Assembly (NCBI RefSeq): GCF_014773365.1
Contig: NZ_JACWUN010000012.1
Span: forward strand, 1 to 64,000
Direction of reading: 5' to 3'
Origin: Pelovirga terrestris
GTDB lineage: Bacteria; Desulfobacterota; Desulfuromonadia; Desulfuromonadales; Geopsychrobacteraceae
DNA: 64,000 nucleotides
The notes beneath the pieces are model-generated. The model ran no database searches. It saw only the letters and a list, made by a program, of their open reading frames with translations, and was not told where the DNA came from. Shown here one piece after another: positions 53,145 through 63,673 of the stretch. Both the position numbers and the translations under genes were made by a program. Numbering within the stretch: the first letter of the stretch is position 1; each line of letters starts with the position of its first letter.

Positions 53145-53648
53145 ATGATCGTCGGCTACAATCACAATGTCAGTTACCGTGGGAAGACTTTCCATGTGCA
53201 GACCGAAGACAGCGGTCCGCTGCGCCCGCAGCTGGTGACCTTGCTGTACTTGGGGGGCACCATTATCTCGTCCAAAAAGACTGTCTACGCCGACATTATC
53301 AAGGTCGATCATCTCGACAAGGTGGTTGAAGAATTGGCCAAGGAGCAGCATAAAGGAATGCTGCGTGGCTTGACCCGTGGCGAGTTTGATCAGCGCATAG
53401 CTGAATTGGGAATCGCCCTGGAACCGGCACCGGTCAAAGCCGAAGAGGCGGTTAGACCGGTTGCGCAAACACTGGACGACCCCGGTGAAAGAGTTACCGA
53501 AGAGACTGCAGCTGGATCGGCGGACCACAGTAGCGCGGCGATTGTTGCTGAACCCGGCATCGACAAGTTCAAAAAGTCCAAACCCACCGAACCTTCCCTC
53601 GAACAGTTGATTTATGCCTATCTGACCGCCGGACAAAAGGGATCCTGA
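53145..53648 (+). CDS. Conserved hypothetical protein of Desulfuromonadales type
   Basis: A 167-residue protein. The N-terminal 90 residues have a compact conserved-looking stretch (GYNHNVSYRGKTFHVQTEDS, then LGGTIISSKKTVYADIIKVD and EQHKGMLRGL). The rest is a low-complexity acidic/alanine linker ending in a short helix (LEQLIYAYLTAG). I recall similar N-termini in hypothetical proteins of related bacteria, but no function. No signal or membrane segment. It could be a ligand- or partner-binding module with a tethered tail. Confidence 0.65.
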   Translation: MIVGYNHNVSYRGKTFHVQTEDSGPLRPQLVTLLYLGGTIISSKKTVYADIIKVDHLDKVVEELAKEQHKGMLRGLTRGEFDQRIAELGIALEPAPVKAEEAVRPVAQTLDDPGERVTEETAAGSADHSSAAIVAEPGIDKFKKSKPTEPSLEQLIYAYLTAGQKGS

Positions 53649-53739
53649 TCGCCTGTGGCCTATTAATTGCCATAAGATCGCCACAATGTTAACGAGTCAA
53701 CAGAGCACCAGGACAAGTTGGTCGATGGGTTGCCGACTA

Positions 53740-54240
53740 CTAACGCCACAACCCACGTTTTTGGTTGCGTGCTTTATCCTCTGCCGCCAGAAACTGATCT
53801 TTTAATTCAAATTCAGCCCGGCGAAAGACTGCCGCCAGCCCTTCTTCCACCAGCAACTGATTAAGCAGACGGCCATCAGGCAGGTAGACGTACGCCAGGG
53901 TTCGCTCGTACTGATCCGTTCGTTCCCGGTCGAATTCCAGGCGAACGATCTGGTTGCGGCTGTGGCGAATTACAAATTGGCCGGCCTGGCGTGCGACTGT
54001 GCGCAGTGTTGCCGGCGAAATCTTGAACCGGTGCCGATAAAAGCGATCACGATCGGACGCTTCTGCTTCCGGCGCATCAATTCCCAGCAGGCGGACGCGT
54101 CCAATATGTTCCACCTCGATGGTGTCGCCATCGTAGACCCAGGTCACCCGCCCGGAAACCGCCTCGGCCTGCCGGCAGGCGCACAGCTGGACCAGCAGAA
54201 GCAGAACGAGAAGGATACGACCAGGCACTAACGTCCCCAC
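53740..54240 (-). CDS. Exported thermonuclease (SNase)-family nuclease
   Basis: A 166-residue protein with an N-terminal hydrophobic segment ending in VQLCACRQ, a probable lipobox. Catalytic residues of the staphylococcal nuclease fold are visible: R in VRLLGIDAPE with D and E, then the later RTLAYVYLPDG. It probably degrades nucleic acid in the periplasm. It overlaps the upstream membrane protein gene by 13 bases, so the two are co-translated. Confidence 0.88.
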   Translation of the reverse strand: MGTLVPGRILLVLLLLVQLCACRQAEAVSGRVTWVYDGDTIEVEHIGRVRLLGIDAPEAEASDRDRFYRHRFKISPATLRTVARQAGQFVIRHSRNQIVRLEFDRERTDQYERTLAYVYLPDGRLLNQLLVEEGLAAVFRRAEFELKDQFLAAEDKARNQKRGLWR

Positions 54241-54650
54241 AGCAGACGGGCAAAAAAGCCGGTGAACAATCCCCAGATCAGCCAGCTTATGATGATCAGC
54301 CCTGGCATCAGCAAGCCGAGATTAATCCCGCCGATCCCCTGATTCTGTAGTTGCGGATAAATATAGACCATATCGACCAGAGCTGGAATCATGGCGACCC
54401 ATAGACTTTTGCGAATCCAGTAACGTCTGCTCCGGGGTGATGCCACGGTCAGAAAGAACAGCAGCCCCCACAGACCGCCGGCAAATAGCGGGGCATATAA
54501 TGTCGGCAGGGCGATACTGCGGGAAAAGCTGATGCCGAGCAGGCGGATAACCCCCCATTCACCGCCGAGCCATAAAAACAGACTGCTGAACAGAGCTCCC
54601 AGCAGGCCGGCAACAAAACAGACGGCAAATAACGCGCTGGCTTTCGGCAT
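54228..54650 (-). CDS. Four-helix membrane protein of unknown function
   Basis: A 140-residue protein with four hydrophobic segments and a basic loop (SPRSRRYWIRKS). Not recognised as a named family. It precedes and overlaps the SNase gene. The 226 bases upstream (54651-54876) hold no supported gene, only a coding-like fragment that I could not place. Confidence 0.6.
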   Translation of the reverse strand: MPKASALFAVCFVAGLLGALFSSLFLWLGGEWGVIRLLGISFSRSIALPTLYAPLFAGGLWGLLFFLTVASPRSRRYWIRKSLWVAMIPALVDMVYIYPQLQNQGIGGINLGLLMPGLIIISWLIWGLFTGFFARLLWGR

Positions 54651-54876
54651 GGGCTCTCCTTATTGACAGTGAGGTAGGCACCAATCGGTTTCGTGCCGTG
54701 GAAAAACCGGCGAGCTAGATGTCAGAACCAGAACCTGCTGCGGGTCAAGTAGATCACTTGATGCCTTAAGTAACAGGGTCGAATCAACTCTCCGGATAAA
54801 GGGATGGCAACTCGGGTCAGCTCTGTCAGATTCTCCCGCAGGTTCTGGTCCTTGTTTGCCAGTGATATCGACAGAA

Positions 54877-55353
54877 TCAGATAAAGTACATAAAGCGGTG
54901 GTCAAGTTCCTTTTCCAGACCCATCTGCTGTCCCTGGTCGCACATGTCCTTGAGGGTGATGGATTCAAAATAATCACCAAGGATCTTGCTCCCTTCGGCC
55001 CAGATATGCTGGGTCAGACACTGGTTGTCAAATTCACAGCAAGGTTGTGATTCGCCATCCTTGCGCCGCCCTTTGACACAATTAACCAACATCAGTTCAC
55101 CCTCTGCTGCCAGCACGATTTCTTTCACGGTAATGTTTTCCGGTGGTTTGGCCAGGCTGTAACCGCCCTGCGGACCGCGCCGACTTTTCAGCAGGCCGGC
55201 TTTTTTCAGATCCTGAAAGATCTGCTCCAGATAGCGTGGCGAAATATTCTGGCGCCGGGAAATATCCTTGATCTGGGCCGGCATGGAACCGGCGTGGTAG
55301 GCCATATCAAACAGGGCGCGAACACCATAGCGGCTTTTGGTCGATAATTTCAT
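54877..55353 (-). CDS. Rrf2/IscR-type transcriptional regulator
   Basis: The 158-residue winged-helix protein begins MKLSTKSRYGVRAL and has PQGGYSLAKPP in the wing. Cysteines in NCVKG, PCCEF and NQCLTQ resemble the three-cysteine cluster site of IscR, with one additional cysteine adjoining. It probably binds an iron-sulfur cluster. The usual iscS/iscU neighbours are absent, so its targets are not evident from context. Confidence 0.88.
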   Translation of the reverse strand: MKLSTKSRYGVRALFDMAYHAGSMPAQIKDISRRQNISPRYLEQIFQDLKKAGLLKSRRGPQGGYSLAKPPENITVKEIVLAAEGELMLVNCVKGRRKDGESQPCCEFDNQCLTQHIWAEGSKILGDYFESITLKDMCDQGQQMGLEKELDHRFMYFI

Positions 55354-55490
55354 TATTTATACCTCCGTCATTGAATTATTGAGACTATAAAAATCTTCAG
55401 TGATGTTGTCAAGAATAAAAGCTCGTTTTTAGTGTGGGATTGTTGGCAGGCAAACGCAGGTAAACAGACCAGTTGGATGTAGTAACCGTT

Positions 55491-56312
55491 TCAGCTCCGC
55501 CGAATGCCCTCCGGCGTCAGGGTGATTTTGCCCTCTTTATAAAGGGAGCCGACAGCTTTTTTAAACAGTTTTTTGCTGATGCCGAGGCGACTGCGGATCA
55601 TTTCGGGTGGGCTGGCGTCAGTCAGGGGGAGCAGGTCCTGCTGTTCCAGTTGTTTCAGTAACATTGTGCAGGCAAGGTCAATGCCTGCGGTTCCTGCCGG
55701 CTGCAGACTGATGTCGAGCTTGCCGTCATCACGGATTTTAGCCACATAGCCGATGCGTTTGTCACCACGTTTCATGCCGGGCAGCAGGTCATCACGGTAA
55801 ATCACCCCGGTATAGAGATGATTGACGATCACTTTGGCGCCCAGGTCGGTAAATTGCCAGACGATCAGATCAACCTCGTCCCCCCGGCTTAAGTCACAGT
55901 TTTCTTCGCGCAGATATTTCTCCAGCCGGGCTGAAGCAATGGGGCGCTGCTGATCATCGTGGCAGATGCGCACCAGATAGCGTCGGCCGACCTGCATCGG
56001 CTCTAGCTGTTCCGCGCAGGGTAGCAGGAGATCTTTGGCGAGACCCCAGTCGAGGAAGGCCCCTTGAAGGGTGGTGTTTTTTACTGTCAACAGGGCAAAT
56101 TCTCCGACCTGCGCCGACGGTTTGTCCCTTGTGGCACACAGCTTCTGGTGGCGATCCAGATAGAGGAATACGGTCAGCTTCTCACCGTCCCCGATATTCA
56201 CCGGGCATTCCTTCAGCGGCAGGAGGATTTCTGTTCCTGCGGCATCCAGCCAGGCCCCTTGATGGGTCTTCCGGATAACAGTCAGTTGGTAATAATAGCC
56301 GGGTAGCAACAT
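55491..56312 (-). CDS. cvfB: CvfB-type S1 RNA-binding protein
   Basis: The 273-residue product has three S1-like domains and a C-terminal winged helix (PPEMIRSRLGISKKLFKKAVGSLYK). This architecture matches CvfB/YitL, RNA-binding proteins that affect virulence-gene and stress expression in Firmicutes. It starts three bases after the stop of the MFS transporter gene, so the two form one unit. Confidence 0.88.
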   Translation of the reverse strand: MLLPGYYYQLTVIRKTHQGAWLDAAGTEILLPLKECPVNIGDGEKLTVFLYLDRHQKLCATRDKPSAQVGEFALLTVKNTTLQGAFLDWGLAKDLLLPCAEQLEPMQVGRRYLVRICHDDQQRPIASARLEKYLREENCDLSRGDEVDLIVWQFTDLGAKVIVNHLYTGVIYRDDLLPGMKRGDKRIGYVAKIRDDGKLDISLQPAGTAGIDLACTMLLKQLEQQDLLPLTDASPPEMIRSRLGISKKLFKKAVGSLYKEGKITLTPEGIRRS

Positions 56313-56315
56313 GGG

Positions 56316-57497
56316 TCACTGATCTCCTGGGTGCGAGGCTGTCGTTGCGGGAAGCGAGATCTGTCGACCACAGCCATAACCGATGAGACAGATCAGTGTC
56401 AGCAGCAGCAGAAAAATATTCCAGCCGAATTGTTGGTAAACAATGCCCGGAGCAAAAGATCCGATGCTGCCCCCGGCGTAGTAAAAGGCGACATAGAGCC
56501 CGTTGGTGAGGCCCCGATGCTGACTTCCCGCCATCTGATTGACCAGGCCGGAAGCGGTGGTATGCACCAGAAACATGACGCCACAGAAGAGGAACATGGC
56601 AGCAAACAGAACGCCGACGTAAGGGGTGGCAAGGGTGACCAGAATGCCGCCCATGACCAGCATCCCGGTGCGGATTGTCCGGACTTCACCACCCAGATGA
56701 CGGATAAACCAGGGCGCACCTAAAGAGGTGACGATACCCATCATATAGCCGGAATACATCAGGCCGATGCGCATGGAATCAGCCTTTTCGTTGAGTTCCG
56801 TCAGGCGGAAAGGGATAAAGTTCATGACTGCCGAAAAGACCAGAAACAGGCAGAAGACTCCCAGATAGAGGGGGAGAAAGTCAGGCTTACGCAGAATCTC
56901 CAGCATGGCCTGCGGATGCGGGCGAACAAACCTGGTGCCGCTGGCCGGTCTGAGTCTGGTCAACAGGGCAAAGGCAATAAACAGACTCAAAGCCAGGACC
57001 ACAAAGCTGAAACGCCAGCCAAAAATATTGGCAATCAATCCCGACATTGCGCGTCCGGCGAAACCACCAAAGATGGTGGCAGCGATATACAGCGCCATGG
57101 TGCGCTGCAGGTCTTCGGCGCTGGACCGGGCCGACAACCAGGTCATCAGGGAGGTCAGCAGGGCCGGAATCAGCACGCCTTGAAACAACCGGATAGCAAG
57201 CAGTTGGGGGTAGCTGGTGGCAATGGCAAAGAGCAGGGCAGAAAGGGCGAGTAACGGCACCGCCAGCTTGAGAATGCGGATGGGCGAAACGGTTTCCAGC
57301 AGATAACCGTAGACCAGAGGTGCCAGAGCCAGGGGAATAAAGGTGACGGTGGTCAGCGCCGCTGCTGCTTCGCGACTGACCCCGAACTCCAGTTGCAGGG
57401 CCGGCAGCAGGGGTTGATGGGCATACAGGGCGGATAACGCCAGCACGGAGGTCAGGATAATGGGAACAAGTTCGAGATAACGACGTTGGGGCATCAT
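56316..57497 (-). CDS. MFS transporter, YnfM-like
   Basis: A 393-residue protein with 12 predicted membrane helices and the MFS loop pattern (GYLLETVSPIRILKLAV between helices 2 and 3, LLFAIATSYPQLLAIRLFQG). It resembles drug or metabolite exporters of the YnfM group. The substrate is unknown. It is followed directly by cvfB. Confidence 0.82.
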   Translation of the reverse strand: MMPQRRYLELVPIILTSVLALSALYAHQPLLPALQLEFGVSREAAAALTTVTFIPLALAPLVYGYLLETVSPIRILKLAVPLLALSALLFAIATSYPQLLAIRLFQGVLIPALLTSLMTWLSARSSAEDLQRTMALYIAATIFGGFAGRAMSGLIANIFGWRFSFVVLALSLFIAFALLTRLRPASGTRFVRPHPQAMLEILRKPDFLPLYLGVFCLFLVFSAVMNFIPFRLTELNEKADSMRIGLMYSGYMMGIVTSLGAPWFIRHLGGEVRTIRTGMLVMGGILVTLATPYVGVLFAAMFLFCGVMFLVHTTASGLVNQMAGSQHRGLTNGLYVAFYYAGGSIGSFAPGIVYQQFGWNIFLLLLTLICLIGYGCGRQISLPATTASHPGDQ

Positions 57498-57576
57498 GTT
57501 TCTGCTTCATTGAAGATGGGTTGATCAGTGTCTGCCTCTTGCTCTAGCAGAAAAGGGTGAGGAAAGTACAGGGAAT

Positions 57577-58971
57577 TCAGCGTTCGAGATGCCAGCCGCC
57601 GCCCAGGGCTTTATACAGATCGACCGTGGCGTTCAGGCGTGAGAGCTTCTGCTGAATCAGCTGATCTTCAACCGCAAACAAACTGCGCTGGGCATCAAGC
57701 AAGGTGGTCAGGCCGTCACTGCCTTCTTTATAGCGCAGCTCCGATAACTCCAGAGAACGGGCAGTTTCGTCCCGGATGGCGCGCTGCGTCTGCTCCTGGA
57801 TCTGACTGCGGTGGACGAGGGCCAGGGCATCATCAACCTCTTTGAGGGAATTAAGTACTACCTTGCGCCAGTTTTCAACCAGCACCCGTTGTTCTGATTC
57901 CCGCGTGGCAACCTGACTACGCAGACGGCCGCCGTCAAACAGGGCGCGGGTCAGGGACACAAGCGCATCCGCTGAATGCAGCGGGCTGCCCAGCCCCATA
58001 AAGGCAAATTCGCTGCTCGACAGCAGGCTCGATAAACCAAGGTTGAGCTTGAGGGGGAACAGGGCGGCACGGGCGACATAAATATTGGCACTGGCAGTAA
58101 CCAGCCGTTCCTCAGCGACGGCAATGTCAGGGCGCCGAACCAACAGTTCAGCGGGCAATGCGCTGGTCACCGTTGGCACCACCACCTCATCAAGGCCGTT
58201 GCCTGCTACGTTAAACCCTTGCGGCGTCATCCCCACCAGCAGGGCCAGCGCCCGCAAGCTCTGGCGTTCCTGTATCTCCAATGGTAACAGGGCGTCGCGC
58301 TGTACCATCACTGCCGTGCGCTGACGGCTCAGATCGAGAGCGCTGGCAGCACCGTAGCGCCGGCGCGCTTCGACAATGGTAAAAAGACGTTCGGCGATTT
58401 CCAGATTCCGGTGGGCGATGGCGAGCCGGTCGCGGATCGCCAGGATCTGCCAATAGGCATTGGCAACGCCGGCAATCAGCGACAGACGGGTCGCTTCATA
58501 ATCGTGGCGACTGGCGGCATAAGCGGCCTGCCCACCCTGCCAGGTGGCGATGTTGCTGCCCCAGACATCGATTTCATAATTGATCGCCAGTCCGGCGCGG
58601 GAGCTTTCCGTGCGTACCGAAGTGTCGCTGGTTTCACTGCGCCCGACCCCTGTTGACGCATTGAAGCCGAGGGTAGGAAACAGCGGTGCCCGACTATTGC
58701 GCAGGGCGATTTCTGCCTGTACTACCCGCTCCGTCGCAATGCGGATATCGGGGCTGGCGCTGAGGGTCTCGGTGATCAGTCGTTCCAGTTCGGCCGAGTT
58801 AAACCCTTGCCACCAGTCTTTTTCCAGAGGGAGCGTGACGTGCGCGGTGGCTTCGTCCCAAGTCGGTGGCGGGGTAAATTCCGGTGCCTGGTGCTTGACC
58901 GGTAGCGCGCAAGCGCTGAGCAGTGTCGCCAGGATGACCATGATCAGGGGAGGTAAGCATTTCATCAACAT
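57577..58971 (-). CDS. Outer-membrane efflux lipoprotein (NodT/OprM type)
   Basis: The 464-residue product has a lipoprotein signal (LLSAC near residue 21) and two outer-membrane-efflux repeats with long coiled helices. It forms the TolC-like exit duct for the MacAB-type pump encoded just upstream (gap of 5 bases). The start may be at the second methionine, two codons in. Confidence 0.92.
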   Translation of the reverse strand: MLMKCLPPLIMVILATLLSACALPVKHQAPEFTPPPTWDEATAHVTLPLEKDWWQGFNSAELERLITETLSASPDIRIATERVVQAEIALRNSRAPLFPTLGFNASTGVGRSETSDTSVRTESSRAGLAINYEIDVWGSNIATWQGGQAAYAASRHDYEATRLSLIAGVANAYWQILAIRDRLAIAHRNLEIAERLFTIVEARRRYGAASALDLSRQRTAVMVQRDALLPLEIQERQSLRALALLVGMTPQGFNVAGNGLDEVVVPTVTSALPAELLVRRPDIAVAEERLVTASANIYVARAALFPLKLNLGLSSLLSSSEFAFMGLGSPLHSADALVSLTRALFDGGRLRSQVATRESEQRVLVENWRKVVLNSLKEVDDALALVHRSQIQEQTQRAIRDETARSLELSELRYKEGSDGLTTLLDAQRSLFAVEDQLIQQKLSRLNATVDLYKALGGGWHLER

Positions 58972-58976
58972 TTCAC

Positions 58977-60917
58977 CTAGTCCGACGCCAGCGCTACCAC
59001 CGGGTCGAGACGGGCAGCTTTGCGCGCGGGAAAATAACCGAATACCAGGCCGGTAACAAAAGCGCAGCCAAAAGCCAGAAAGACCGGAGTCGGCGAGTAT
59101 TGAATCGGTGTGTCAAAAGTCGCAATAACAGCTGCGGTGGCGAGACCGACGATGACGCCGATGGCACCTCCCAGCGCTGTGACGACCAGCGCCTCAATCA
59201 GAAACTGTTGTTGAATGTTACGCATCCGGGCACCGGTGGCCATGCGGATGCCGATCTCCCTGGTCCGTTCGGTGACACTGACGAGCATGATATTCATCAC
59301 CCCGATGCCGCCGACTAAGAGTGAAATGGCAGCAATAGAGCCGAGCAGGATGGTCAGGGTGTTCTGGGTTTCGGTGATGCTGTCGATGATCGAGGCCATG
59401 TTGCGGATCTGGAAATCCTCAATGCCCCCATGGCGCAACAGCAGCAGTTGTTGCAGTTGCTCCTGGGTTTCATCGACCCGATTCACATCCTTGACGGCAA
59501 CCGTGATGTTACGCAGGTGGCGCTGACCGATCAGGCGCAGGCTGCCGGTGGTATAGGGAACAAAGACCACGTCATCCTGATCGCTACCACCCATACCGGC
59601 CCCCATGGGAGCCATGGTGCCGATGATCTGAAAAGGGATATTGTTGATCAGCAGGTATTTCCCCAAAGGCTCGCTGTCGGGAAACAGGGCGCGGGCGACG
59701 GTCTGGCCGAGTACCGCAACGGTGGCGTAGTTGCGCTCATCCGCTTCAGTAAAAAAGGTGCCGCTGGCCGGCCTCCAGTTACGGGCAATAACGAAATCGC
59801 TGGAAGTGCTGTTGAGGCTGGTACGGTGATCAAATTCTCCGGCCCGCACGGTGATGGCGCTGCTTTGCTCCGGAATGGCGGCCAGCACATTGGGGATCTC
59901 GCGGACCGCCACAGCATCTTCCGGCACCAGGGTAGCGACGCCGCTGAACCCGCGCAGGTTGGGGGCGCCGGGTCTGACCATCAAAAGATTACTGCCCAGC
60001 ACGCTGATTCGCTCCACCACCGCCTGTTTGGCCCCGTCACCAATGGCGAGCATGGTGATGACCGAGGCCACGCCGATGACGATGCCGAGCAGAGTCAGAA
60101 TCGTGCGAAAAATATTGCTGCGTAGTGAACGAACCGCAGTCCGGGTGGCTTCGAACAATTCTGCCGGATAGGAATGAGCCACTGCAGGTCTTTCCAACTC
60201 AAGGGACGTGGGGACTGGCGGGGTTGGGTTGTTATCTGCGATGATCAGGCCGTCGCGGATCTCGATAATGCGGTCGGCATGGTTGGCTACCTCCTGCTCA
60301 TGGGTAATCAGAATCACCGTGTGACCACGTTGCGCCAGATCGCTCAGCAGCTTCATCACTTCGGCCCCACTGTGGCTGTCCAGCGCCCCGGTCGGCTCAT
60401 CGGCCAGGATGATGCGGCCGCCATTCATCAGCGCCCGGGCGATCGATACCCGCTGTTGCTGTCCGCCCGAGAGCTGGGTCGGTCGGTAGGTGAGGCGCTC
60501 CTCTAGTCCCAGTTCAGTCAGCAGCTGGATGGCTCGGCTGCGTCGCTGCGCTCGGGGTACGCCGGCATACACCGAGGGTACCTCGACATTCTCAACAGCG
60601 GTAGCGGTCGCAATCAGGTGGTAACTCTGGAACACAAAACCGAATTCTTCACGGCGCAACCGCGCCAGTTCATCCCTGGACAGGGTCGCGACTTTCTTCC
60701 CCATGAACAGATAGTCGCCGCTGGTTGGTTGGTCGAGGCAGCCGAGCAGGTTCATCAGGGTGGTTTTACCGGAGCCGGAGGTCCCCATGATGGCGATAAA
60801 CTCCCCCGGAAAAATTTGCAGATCGATCCCGTGCAGCACCCTGGTTGCCAGATCGCCGCGGTAGTAGGTTTTGGTGACCTGCCGCAGTTCAATCAGGGCT
60901 TGAGACATGGTCGTCAT
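58977..60917 (-). CDS. macB: MacB-type ABC transporter (fused ATPase and permease)
   Basis: The 646-residue product has an N-terminal ATPase ([10 protein letters not shown] Walker A, LSGGQQQR signature, [11 protein letters not shown] Walker B). The C-terminal membrane part has one helix near residue 270, a large periplasmic MacB domain and three final helices. It works mechanically to push substrates through the outer-membrane duct. It overlaps the macA stop by one base. Confidence 0.95.
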   Translation of the reverse strand: MTTMSQALIELRQVTKTYYRGDLATRVLHGIDLQIFPGEFIAIMGTSGSGKTTLMNLLGCLDQPTSGDYLFMGKKVATLSRDELARLRREEFGFVFQSYHLIATATAVENVEVPSVYAGVPRAQRRSRAIQLLTELGLEERLTYRPTQLSGGQQQRVSIARALMNGGRIILADEPTGALDSHSGAEVMKLLSDLAQRGHTVILITHEQEVANHADRIIEIRDGLIIADNNPTPPVPTSLELERPAVAHSYPAELFEATRTAVRSLRSNIFRTILTLLGIVIGVASVITMLAIGDGAKQAVVERISVLGSNLLMVRPGAPNLRGFSGVATLVPEDAVAVREIPNVLAAIPEQSSAITVRAGEFDHRTSLNSTSSDFVIARNWRPASGTFFTEADERNYATVAVLGQTVARALFPDSEPLGKYLLINNIPFQIIGTMAPMGAGMGGSDQDDVVFVPYTTGSLRLIGQRHLRNITVAVKDVNRVDETQEQLQQLLLLRHGGIEDFQIRNMASIIDSITETQNTLTILLGSIAAISLLVGGIGVMNIMLVSVTERTREIGIRMATGARMRNIQQQFLIEALVVTALGGAIGVIVGLATAAVIATFDTPIQYSPTPVFLAFGCAFVTGLVFGYFPARKAARLDPVVALASD

Positions 60918-62119
60918 CAGCGCATCCGCATGCCCATGGGTGGGCGGGCCGGGTTGGTGCGCTGGCCACTACCATCAGCCATTGAGGTGACGACCTGATC
61001 GCCCTCATTGAGCCCTTCTAATATCTGAACCTGGATGCGATTGCTGATGCCGACCCTGATCCGGCGTTCTACCGGATTAGCATTTTGATCAGGTACCATC
61101 ACTGTTGCCGGCGTGCCGTTGTCGGGTGCGGGAGATTGAGGTGGGCGCTGATCCGTCAGGGCCGATACCGGCAGCAGCAGGGTATCTTCGGCGGCAGCGA
61201 TGACAAAAAATACCTGGGCGGTCATCTGTGGCAACAGCTTGCGGTCGCGGTTGTCGACGTCAAAGAGGGCGCTGTAAAGGACCACATTATTTTCTACTGT
61301 CGGGGTTGGTTCAATCCGGTAAAGGGTGCCGTACCAGCGTTGGTTACGCCCACCCAAGGTGGTGAAATAGGCTTCCATCCCGATTTGCAATCGGCTGATA
61401 TCGGCCTCGGAGACCCGGGTTTTGACTGTCATGGTTGCCAGATCAGCAATCTGCATCAACACCGGGGCCTGCTGCGTGGCATTGATCGTCTGCCCCTGGC
61501 GGGCGCTGATAGAGACCACCGTACCGTCCATCGGCGCATAAATCTGCGCGTAGCTTAAGTTGGCCTCATCAGCCCGCAGGCTGGATTCATTCTGCTCGAT
61601 CTGGGCCATCAGCATCTCGATTTGGGCTTTAGCCGACTGATAGGCGGCCGCTGTGTTCTGGGCATTTTCTTCGGTCGTGGCTTGCGCGGCGAGGAGGTTC
61701 TGCTGGCGCTGGTGCTGAATCCGTGCCAGCTCCAGTTGTGTCTGCCGATCAGCCAGGAGCGCACGCTGATAACGCAACTGGGCGCGGCCGGCATCCACCT
61801 TGGCCATGAACAGGGTCGGATCAATCTCGGCCAGCAGATCCCCTCTGTTTATCTGATCACCGACCTCAACGTGGATCCGGTGCAACTGCCCGGACACCTG
61901 GGCTCCGACATCGACATAATCCCGTGGCTGGAGGACGCCGGTGGCGGTGACCAGATCTTCGATGGAGCCGCGTTGGACGGTGGCAAAGGTGGGCAGAGCA
62001 GGTTTGTCTTTCTGCGTCGCCAGATAGTACCAGCCACCAGCGACGGCGCTGATCAGCAGCAGGACGATGACGACAGGCAGCAGAAATCTGCCGTGCTGAT
62101 TGGAACCGGGAATGCGCAT
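60917..62119 (-). CDS. macA: MacA-type periplasmic adaptor
   Basis: The 400-residue product has an N-terminal membrane anchor ([18 protein letters not shown]), a [19 protein letters not shown] lipoyl half-motif, a coiled-coil hairpin and a beta-barrel domain. It joins MacB to the outer-membrane duct. The start at 62119 is chosen over 62173 because it places the anchor near the N-terminus as in known MacA; the ribosome-binding site is weak in either case. It is the first gene of the operon. Confidence 0.93.
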   Translation of the reverse strand: MRIPGSNQHGRFLLPVVIVLLLISAVAGGWYYLATQKDKPALPTFATVQRGSIEDLVTATGVLQPRDYVDVGAQVSGQLHRIHVEVGDQINRGDLLAEIDPTLFMAKVDAGRAQLRYQRALLADRQTQLELARIQHQRQQNLLAAQATTEENAQNTAAAYQSAKAQIEMLMAQIEQNESSLRADEANLSYAQIYAPMDGTVVSISARQGQTINATQQAPVLMQIADLATMTVKTRVSEADISRLQIGMEAYFTTLGGRNQRWYGTLYRIEPTPTVENNVVLYSALFDVDNRDRKLLPQMTAQVFFVIAAAEDTLLLPVSALTDQRPPQSPAPDNGTPATVMVPDQNANPVERRIRVGISNRIQVQILEGLNEGDQVVTSMADGSGQRTNPARPPMGMRMR

Positions 62120-62194
62120 GAAGGTAAAAAATCCTTGTTGCAGTGAAAAAACTCTACACATTTTTGTCAGCATAGCGCCAATAACAACTTCACA

Positions 62195-63208
62195 CTATAG
62201 CGCATTCCCGGGTTGATGTGTGTGCATTTGTGCAGGATCACATTCGCGGCAGAGCAGCACTTCGATGACCGGATGGTGGATCTGGGGCATATCGTCGAGA
62301 TTGTTCTTATAGTCTTCCGGTGTCGCATCGCCGTGGCAAACCACACCTGCCACCAGAATCCAGCTGTTTTGCCCGACCGACCAGAGATGCAGATCCACGA
62401 CCCGGCTTGCGGGTACTGATTCCAGCCGCTTACGCACCTGATCGCGCATGGCTTCGGGAGCCTCCGCATCGAGCAGGATCGCTCCGGTCTGGCGCAGCAG
62501 TTCAAGCGCCCAGCGTAGAATCACCACCGAGGCAACCAGGGCGATGACCGGATCCAGCCAGTTCCAGCCCCAGGCCCAGGCGGCAATCAGGCCAAGGATG
62601 GCAGCGACCGAGGTGACCGCATCGGCAATCACGTGGACCAGTGCGGCGCGCAGATTGTGATCCTGATGGGCGTGGCTGTGACTATCGGCATGATCGTGGT
62701 CATGATGATGGTCATGATGATGGTCGCCGCTTCCCGCCAGCAGCCAGGCACAGAGCAGGTTGATGATCAGACCGATGACCGCTACCAACAAGGCTTCGCG
62801 GGCATGGAGAACGGTGGGGTTGAGCAGGCGCTGGATCGACTCATACACCAGCCAGATGACCGACAGTCCCAACAGCAGCGCGCTGGTATAGGCTGCCAGG
62901 TCGCCGATCTTGCCGCTGCCAAGGCTTAAGCGACGGTTGGTAGCGTGATGACGGGTCAGATAGTACGCTCCTGCCGCCAATCCCAGGGCAACGGTGTGGC
63001 CGCCCATGTGCACCCCGTCAGCCAGTAAAGCCATAGAACCTGTCAGCCAGCCGCCGATGATTTCAGCGATCATGGTCGCCAGGGTCAGCACCGTGGCGAT
63101 CAAGGTGCGGCTCTCCGCTTTACTCTTTTTACCGTGACCAAAATCATGGTGATAGCAGAGTTGCCCGACAATGCAGTTGTTGTTGGTAGGTGGTGCCGTC
63201 ATGGTCAA
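62195..63208 (-). CDS. dmeF: CDF metal-efflux transporter, DmeF-like
   Basis: The 337-residue cation-diffusion protein has six membrane helices, HxxxD/DxxxD metal sites (HMGGHTVALG; HVIADAVTSVAAI), a histidine-rich loop (residues about 160-180: HHHDHHHDHDH) and an N-terminal HHDFGHG. These features match the DmeF group, which exports cobalt and nickel, sometimes zinc or cadmium. It lies upstream of macA on the same strand. Confidence 0.88.
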   Translation of the reverse strand: MTMTAPPTNNNCIVGQLCYHHDFGHGKKSKAESRTLIATVLTLATMIAEIIGGWLTGSMALLADGVHMGGHTVALGLAAGAYYLTRHHATNRRLSLGSGKIGDLAAYTSALLLGLSVIWLVYESIQRLLNPTVLHAREALLVAVIGLIINLLCAWLLAGSGDHHHDHHHDHDHADSHSHAHQDHNLRAALVHVIADAVTSVAAILGLIAAWAWGWNWLDPVIALVASVVILRWALELLRQTGAILLDAEAPEAMRDQVRKRLESVPASRVVDLHLWSVGQNSWILVAGVVCHGDATPEDYKNNLDDMPQIHHPVIEVLLCRECDPAQMHTHQPGNAL

Positions 63209-63302
63209 GATCTCGCGGGTTAAATGCTGAAATGAGAATCTCAGCGTGGCACATGGGTTTGCTTCTGGTCAACCAGAAAGCCCGTATCACCGCAATTACG
63301 CT

Positions 63303-63460
63303 GCAACTTGCCTGGAACGGCACATCTACCTGGCGGTGCAGTTTCTTGAGATCGGTAAGCCGGTTGTGCTGGCGCTCAATGGTTAAGGAGGTTGTAACAT
63401 GATAAATGTTGATGCTCTGGTGGTGCTGGGTAGCGTGGCGGGGCTTCCGGCACCGTTTGT
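63303..63460 (+). pseudogene. Decayed feoB fragment
   Basis: One frame reads ATCLERHIYLAVQFLEIG, then KPVVLALNG, a stop, and INVDALVVLGSVAGLPAPF. This matches the end of the FeoB G domain (LERNLYLTLQLLELG, then VALNM, then IDVDALSxxLGxPVVPTVA). Start, membrane part and reading frame are lost. It is a remnant of a ferrous-iron transporter gene. Confidence 0.65.
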
Positions 63461-63673
63461 AGCAAAGCGATGGACGTTGATTGTCTACCGAAAATCTTTG
63501 CAATAATCATCCCTTTGCGGTACTTTTGAAAGTGAAAATCAAAAGTTAATATTGTTGACCGGTTCAAAGGTCAGGCTGGTCCAGTGGGTGGCAAGGGATG
63601 AAAACAGGGGTTTCTGTATGGATCCATTGAAAATGAACATCAAAAGCGTTCAAGGGGGTGTTGCCGGTTCTAT

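Noticed and set aside
54651-54876. Possible gene fragment downstream of the Rrf2 regulator
   Set aside because: One frame reads SLANKDQNLRENLTELTRVA and looks coding-like, but it is short, has no start and could not be assigned.
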